A stretch of DNA of 7,658 bases from Methylomonas sp. (GTDB lineage: Bacteria; Pseudomonadota; Gammaproteobacteria; Methylococcales; Methylomonadaceae): contig JALSIU010000352.1 in the NCBI GenBank assembly GCA_026989715.1, positions 1 through 7,658 of the forward strand, written 5' to 3'. The stretch's first letter is position 1; each line of letters starts with the position of its first letter. Below the pieces are notes generated by a model. That model did not search any database. It saw nothing but the letters and a program-made list of their open reading frames with translations, and was not told the DNA's origin. Both the position numbers and the translations under genes were made by a program. Below, one piece after another: positions 6,229 to 7,658 of the stretch.

Positions 6229-7272
6229 ATGGCTTATCGCATCTTTATCGGACTCATACTAAACCTTATCATCAGCCTTTCTAGCTGGGCTGATGTCATT
6301 GAATTTAAGCCCTCCCATCCTGCTCGCCATGTCGTTGTTAAAGGCGACACATTATGGGGCATTTCGGCAAAATTCTTAAAAAATCCTTGGCAGTGGCCGC
6401 ATGTTTGGCAACATAATGGGCAAATCAAAAACCCTCATCTTATCTATCCAGGTGATGTGATTAGCCTATGCTTGATTGACAGCCAACCGAAGCTCTGCGT
6501 CAATAGCAAGCACGCAGATAATGGCCGTGTGTTATACCCTCATATGCGCCTTGACGAAACAGGTGAGGCCATCTCCATGATTCCAATCGAGGCGATTGCA
6601 CCCTACCTATCATCCCCCAAAGTGGTCACTCAGGATGAATTGGACAATGCACCGTATATCATCGACTTTGCCGGCGAACACTTGATTGCAGGTACCGGTA
6701 CCAAAATCTATGTACGCTCCATTTTGAAGCCGAACCACTTAGCTTACACAACCTACCGCCCCGGTGAAACCTTTCGTGATCCGGACACGGATGAAATCTT
6801 AGGCTATGAAGCGATTTATGTCGCCGACAATGTTATTTTGAAGCTTGGCGACCCCGCCACCCTACGCATCACCAATACTGAACGCGAAGTGCGTCGTGGC
6901 GATCGCCTTATGCCGACATCCGAAGACACAGGAACGCTCAACTTTTTCCCGACACCACCTAAGCAACAGATAAATGGCACGATTATTAGTGTGCTTGATA
7001 GCGTACATAACCTAGGACAGTATGATGTTATTGCCTTAAATAAAGGCAAAAAAGATGGCCTAAAAAAAGGCCATATCCTCAGTATTATCCAAAAAGGAAA
7101 ATTAGTATCCGACCCCTTTAACATCCATAAAAATCAATTAGTTAAATTACCCGATGAAGAAGCAGGTATTGTCCTTGTCTTTCGTACTTTTGAACGCGTC
7201 AGTTACGCCTTAATTATGCATGCATCACGTAATATACATGTTTTAGACTTGGTACAGACACCTGAAAAATAA
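6229..7272 (+). CDS. tsaP: TsaP-like LysM peptidoglycan-binding protein (type IV pilus secretin-associated)
   Basis: This is a 347-residue exported protein. A signal peptide (1-21) is followed by a likely cleavage site after SSWA. One LysM domain covers about 33-81 (HVVVKGDTLWGISAKFL ... NPHLIYPGDVISL), which binds peptidoglycan. The C-terminal region (about 145-345) resembles the FlgT-like part of TsaP, including INGTIISVLDSVHNLGQYDVIALNKG and the final AGIVLVFRTFERVSYALIM stretch. In Neisseria, Myxococcus and Pseudomonas this family is tied to the PilQ secretin of type IV pili and helps anchor it to the cell wall; in Pseudomonas and Neisseria it is also encoded next to def-fmt. The function here is thus inferred from family and context, and a general LysM cell-wall role is the alternative. 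The start is supported by AGGA 7 nt upstream. The end overlaps the probable start of dprA. Two short perfect inverted repeats lie at 7031-7074 within the gene. Confidence 0.88.
   Translation: MAYRIFIGLILNLIISLSSWADVIEFKPSHPARHVVVKGDTLWGISAKFLKNPWQWPHVWQHNGQIKNPHLIYPGDVISLCLIDSQPKLCVNSKHADNGRVLYPHMRLDETGEAISMIPIEAIAPYLSSPKVVTQDELDNAPYIIDFAGEHLIAGTGTKIYVRSILKPNHLAYTTYRPGETFRDPDTDEILGYEAIYVADNVILKLGDPATLRITNTEREVRRGDRLMPTSEDTGTLNFFPTPPKQQINGTIISVLDSVHNLGQYDVIALNKGKKDGLKKGHILSIIQKGKLVSDPFNIHKNQLVKLPDEEAGIVLVFRTFERVSYALIMHASRNIHVLDLVQTPEK
7031..7049 (+). repeat. Inverted repeat within tsaP (7-bp stem)
   Basis: TTGCCTT and AAGGCAA form a perfect 7-bp stem around a 5-nt AAATA loop. It is wholly coding (ALNKGK) and may be a by-product of the lysine/glycine-rich codons. 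Confidence 0.5.
7055..7074 (-). repeat. Inverted repeat within tsaP, terminator-like on the minus strand
   Basis: ATGGCCT and AGGCCAT form a perfect 7-bp stem around six A (plus strand). Read on the minus strand it is followed directly by CTTTTTT, so it resembles a short intrinsic terminator facing antisense to tsaP. It lies in codons for DGLKKGH, so codon choice may explain it. The stem is short for an efficient terminator. Confidence 0.4.
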
Positions 7273-7658
7273 CGATTTAGCTCAAGATGCATCATTAAAA
7301 TACTGGCTTGCGCTATTGCGCACGCCAGGCGTTGGTAGCAAAACCTTTTTAAAATGCTTAGACTATTGCCCTCCTGAACAATTATTTGCCGAGTCATCCA
7401 GCACACTGCGCAAATTAGCACTACGTGACACCAGCATTAGTGCCATCAAAAACCCAAACTGGCAGGTAGTCGAACAAGACTTACTATGGCTAGCACAAAC
7501 CGGCAACCACCTATTGCGTTATAGTGATGCCAATTACCCCCAACAACTTAAAGAAATAGCAGACCCTCCGCCCATCTTATTTGCACGCGGCGACCTTGAT
7601 TTAGTACATTTCCCGCAAATAGCCATTGTAGGCAGTCGCAACCCCTCTACACCCGGCA
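7262..7658 (+). CDS. dprA: DNA processing protein DprA (partial, C-terminus beyond window; start uncertain)
   Basis: DprA binds incoming single-stranded DNA in natural transformation, protects it and loads RecA. About 132 N-terminal residues are present; the right edge cuts the gene. Visible are KYWLALLRTPGVGSKTFLKCL (13-33, the usual N-terminal helical/HhH region), YSDANYPQQLKEIADPPPILFARGDL (87-112, typical before the Rossmann fold), and IAIVGSRNPSTPG (120-132), the start of the Rossmann-like core. The start is a real problem. The reading frame opens after a TAG at 7244-7246 and holds no ATG, GTG or TTG before the conserved KYWL. CTG at 7262 is the only common near-start codon there and gives a natural N-terminus (MKNNDLAQDASL), overlapping the tsaP end by 11 nt. 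TTG at 7316 would lose the conserved beginning. No strong ribosome binding site precedes either. A one-base sequence error in this stretch is an equal alternative. Confidence 0.9.
   Translation, partial: MKNNDLAQDASLKYWLALLRTPGVGSKTFLKCLDYCPPEQLFAESSSTLRKLALRDTSISAIKNPNWQVVEQDLLWLAQTGNHLLRYSDANYPQQLKEIADPPPILFARGDLDLVHFPQIAIVGSRNPSTPG

Noticed and set aside
6691..6702. Tandem GGTACC, a 12-bp palindrome
   Set aside because: It lies in tsaP and encodes Gly-Thr-Gly-Thr with repeated codons; no other copy or context supports a binding site.
7203..7421. Minus-strand 72-codon frame across the tsaP/dprA junction
   Set aside because: It is antisense to the end of tsaP and the start of dprA, which both match their families; no supporting signal.
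1..7658. CRISPR arrays, tRNA or rRNA genes, insertion sequences, DNA uptake sequences of the Neisseria or Pasteurella type
   Set aside because: No spaced direct repeats, cloverleaf-like segments, transposase frames or repeated uptake words were seen on reading both strands.

Overview
The window reads as ordinary proteobacterial chromosome, most likely Gammaproteobacteria. The same gene order also occurs in some Betaproteobacteria, so the class is not certain. The base composition looks moderately AT-leaning by eye; I did not count it. Each protein resembles its family closely (Fmt, Def and RsmB align by memory with the E. coli proteins), and nothing suggests a phage, plasmid or insertion sequence. 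I cannot name the genus.

Left and centre (1-6003), all on the minus strand: a tightly packed gene set that reads def, fmt, rsmB, a DUF4390 exported protein, ntrY-like kinase, ntrX-like regulator. The regulator is cut by the left edge of the window. Junctions are 3 nt, about 49 nt, a 23-nt overlap, a 40-nt overlap and 8 nt, with no visible terminator, so one operon with translational coupling is the natural reading. Its first part serves translation: Fmt formylates initiator Met-tRNA, Def removes the formyl group from new proteins, and RsmB makes m5C967 in 16S rRNA. Its second part is a membrane signalling system: a four-helix NtrY-type histidine kinase, an NtrX-type sigma-54 activator, and an exported protein of unknown function directly upstream.

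Centre-right (6004-6228): a 225-nt divergent intergenic region that must hold the promoters for both directions. A weak candidate promoter with a palindrome in its spacer lies on the def side.

Right (6229-7658), plus strand: a LysM protein of the TsaP type (type IV pilus secretin-associated) followed immediately by dprA, which is cut by the right edge. Both families act in type IV pilus/natural transformation biology, so the pair suggests, without proving, a competent or piliated organism. dprA has no ATG, GTG or TTG start ahead of its conserved N-terminus; the only near-start codon is a CTG inside the end of tsaP.

I found no clearly new system. The points that most deserve a second look are the dprA start, the 8-bp hairpin that ends on the A of the ntrY start codon inside a 40-nt gene overlap, and the DUF4390 protein as a possible partner of the kinase.
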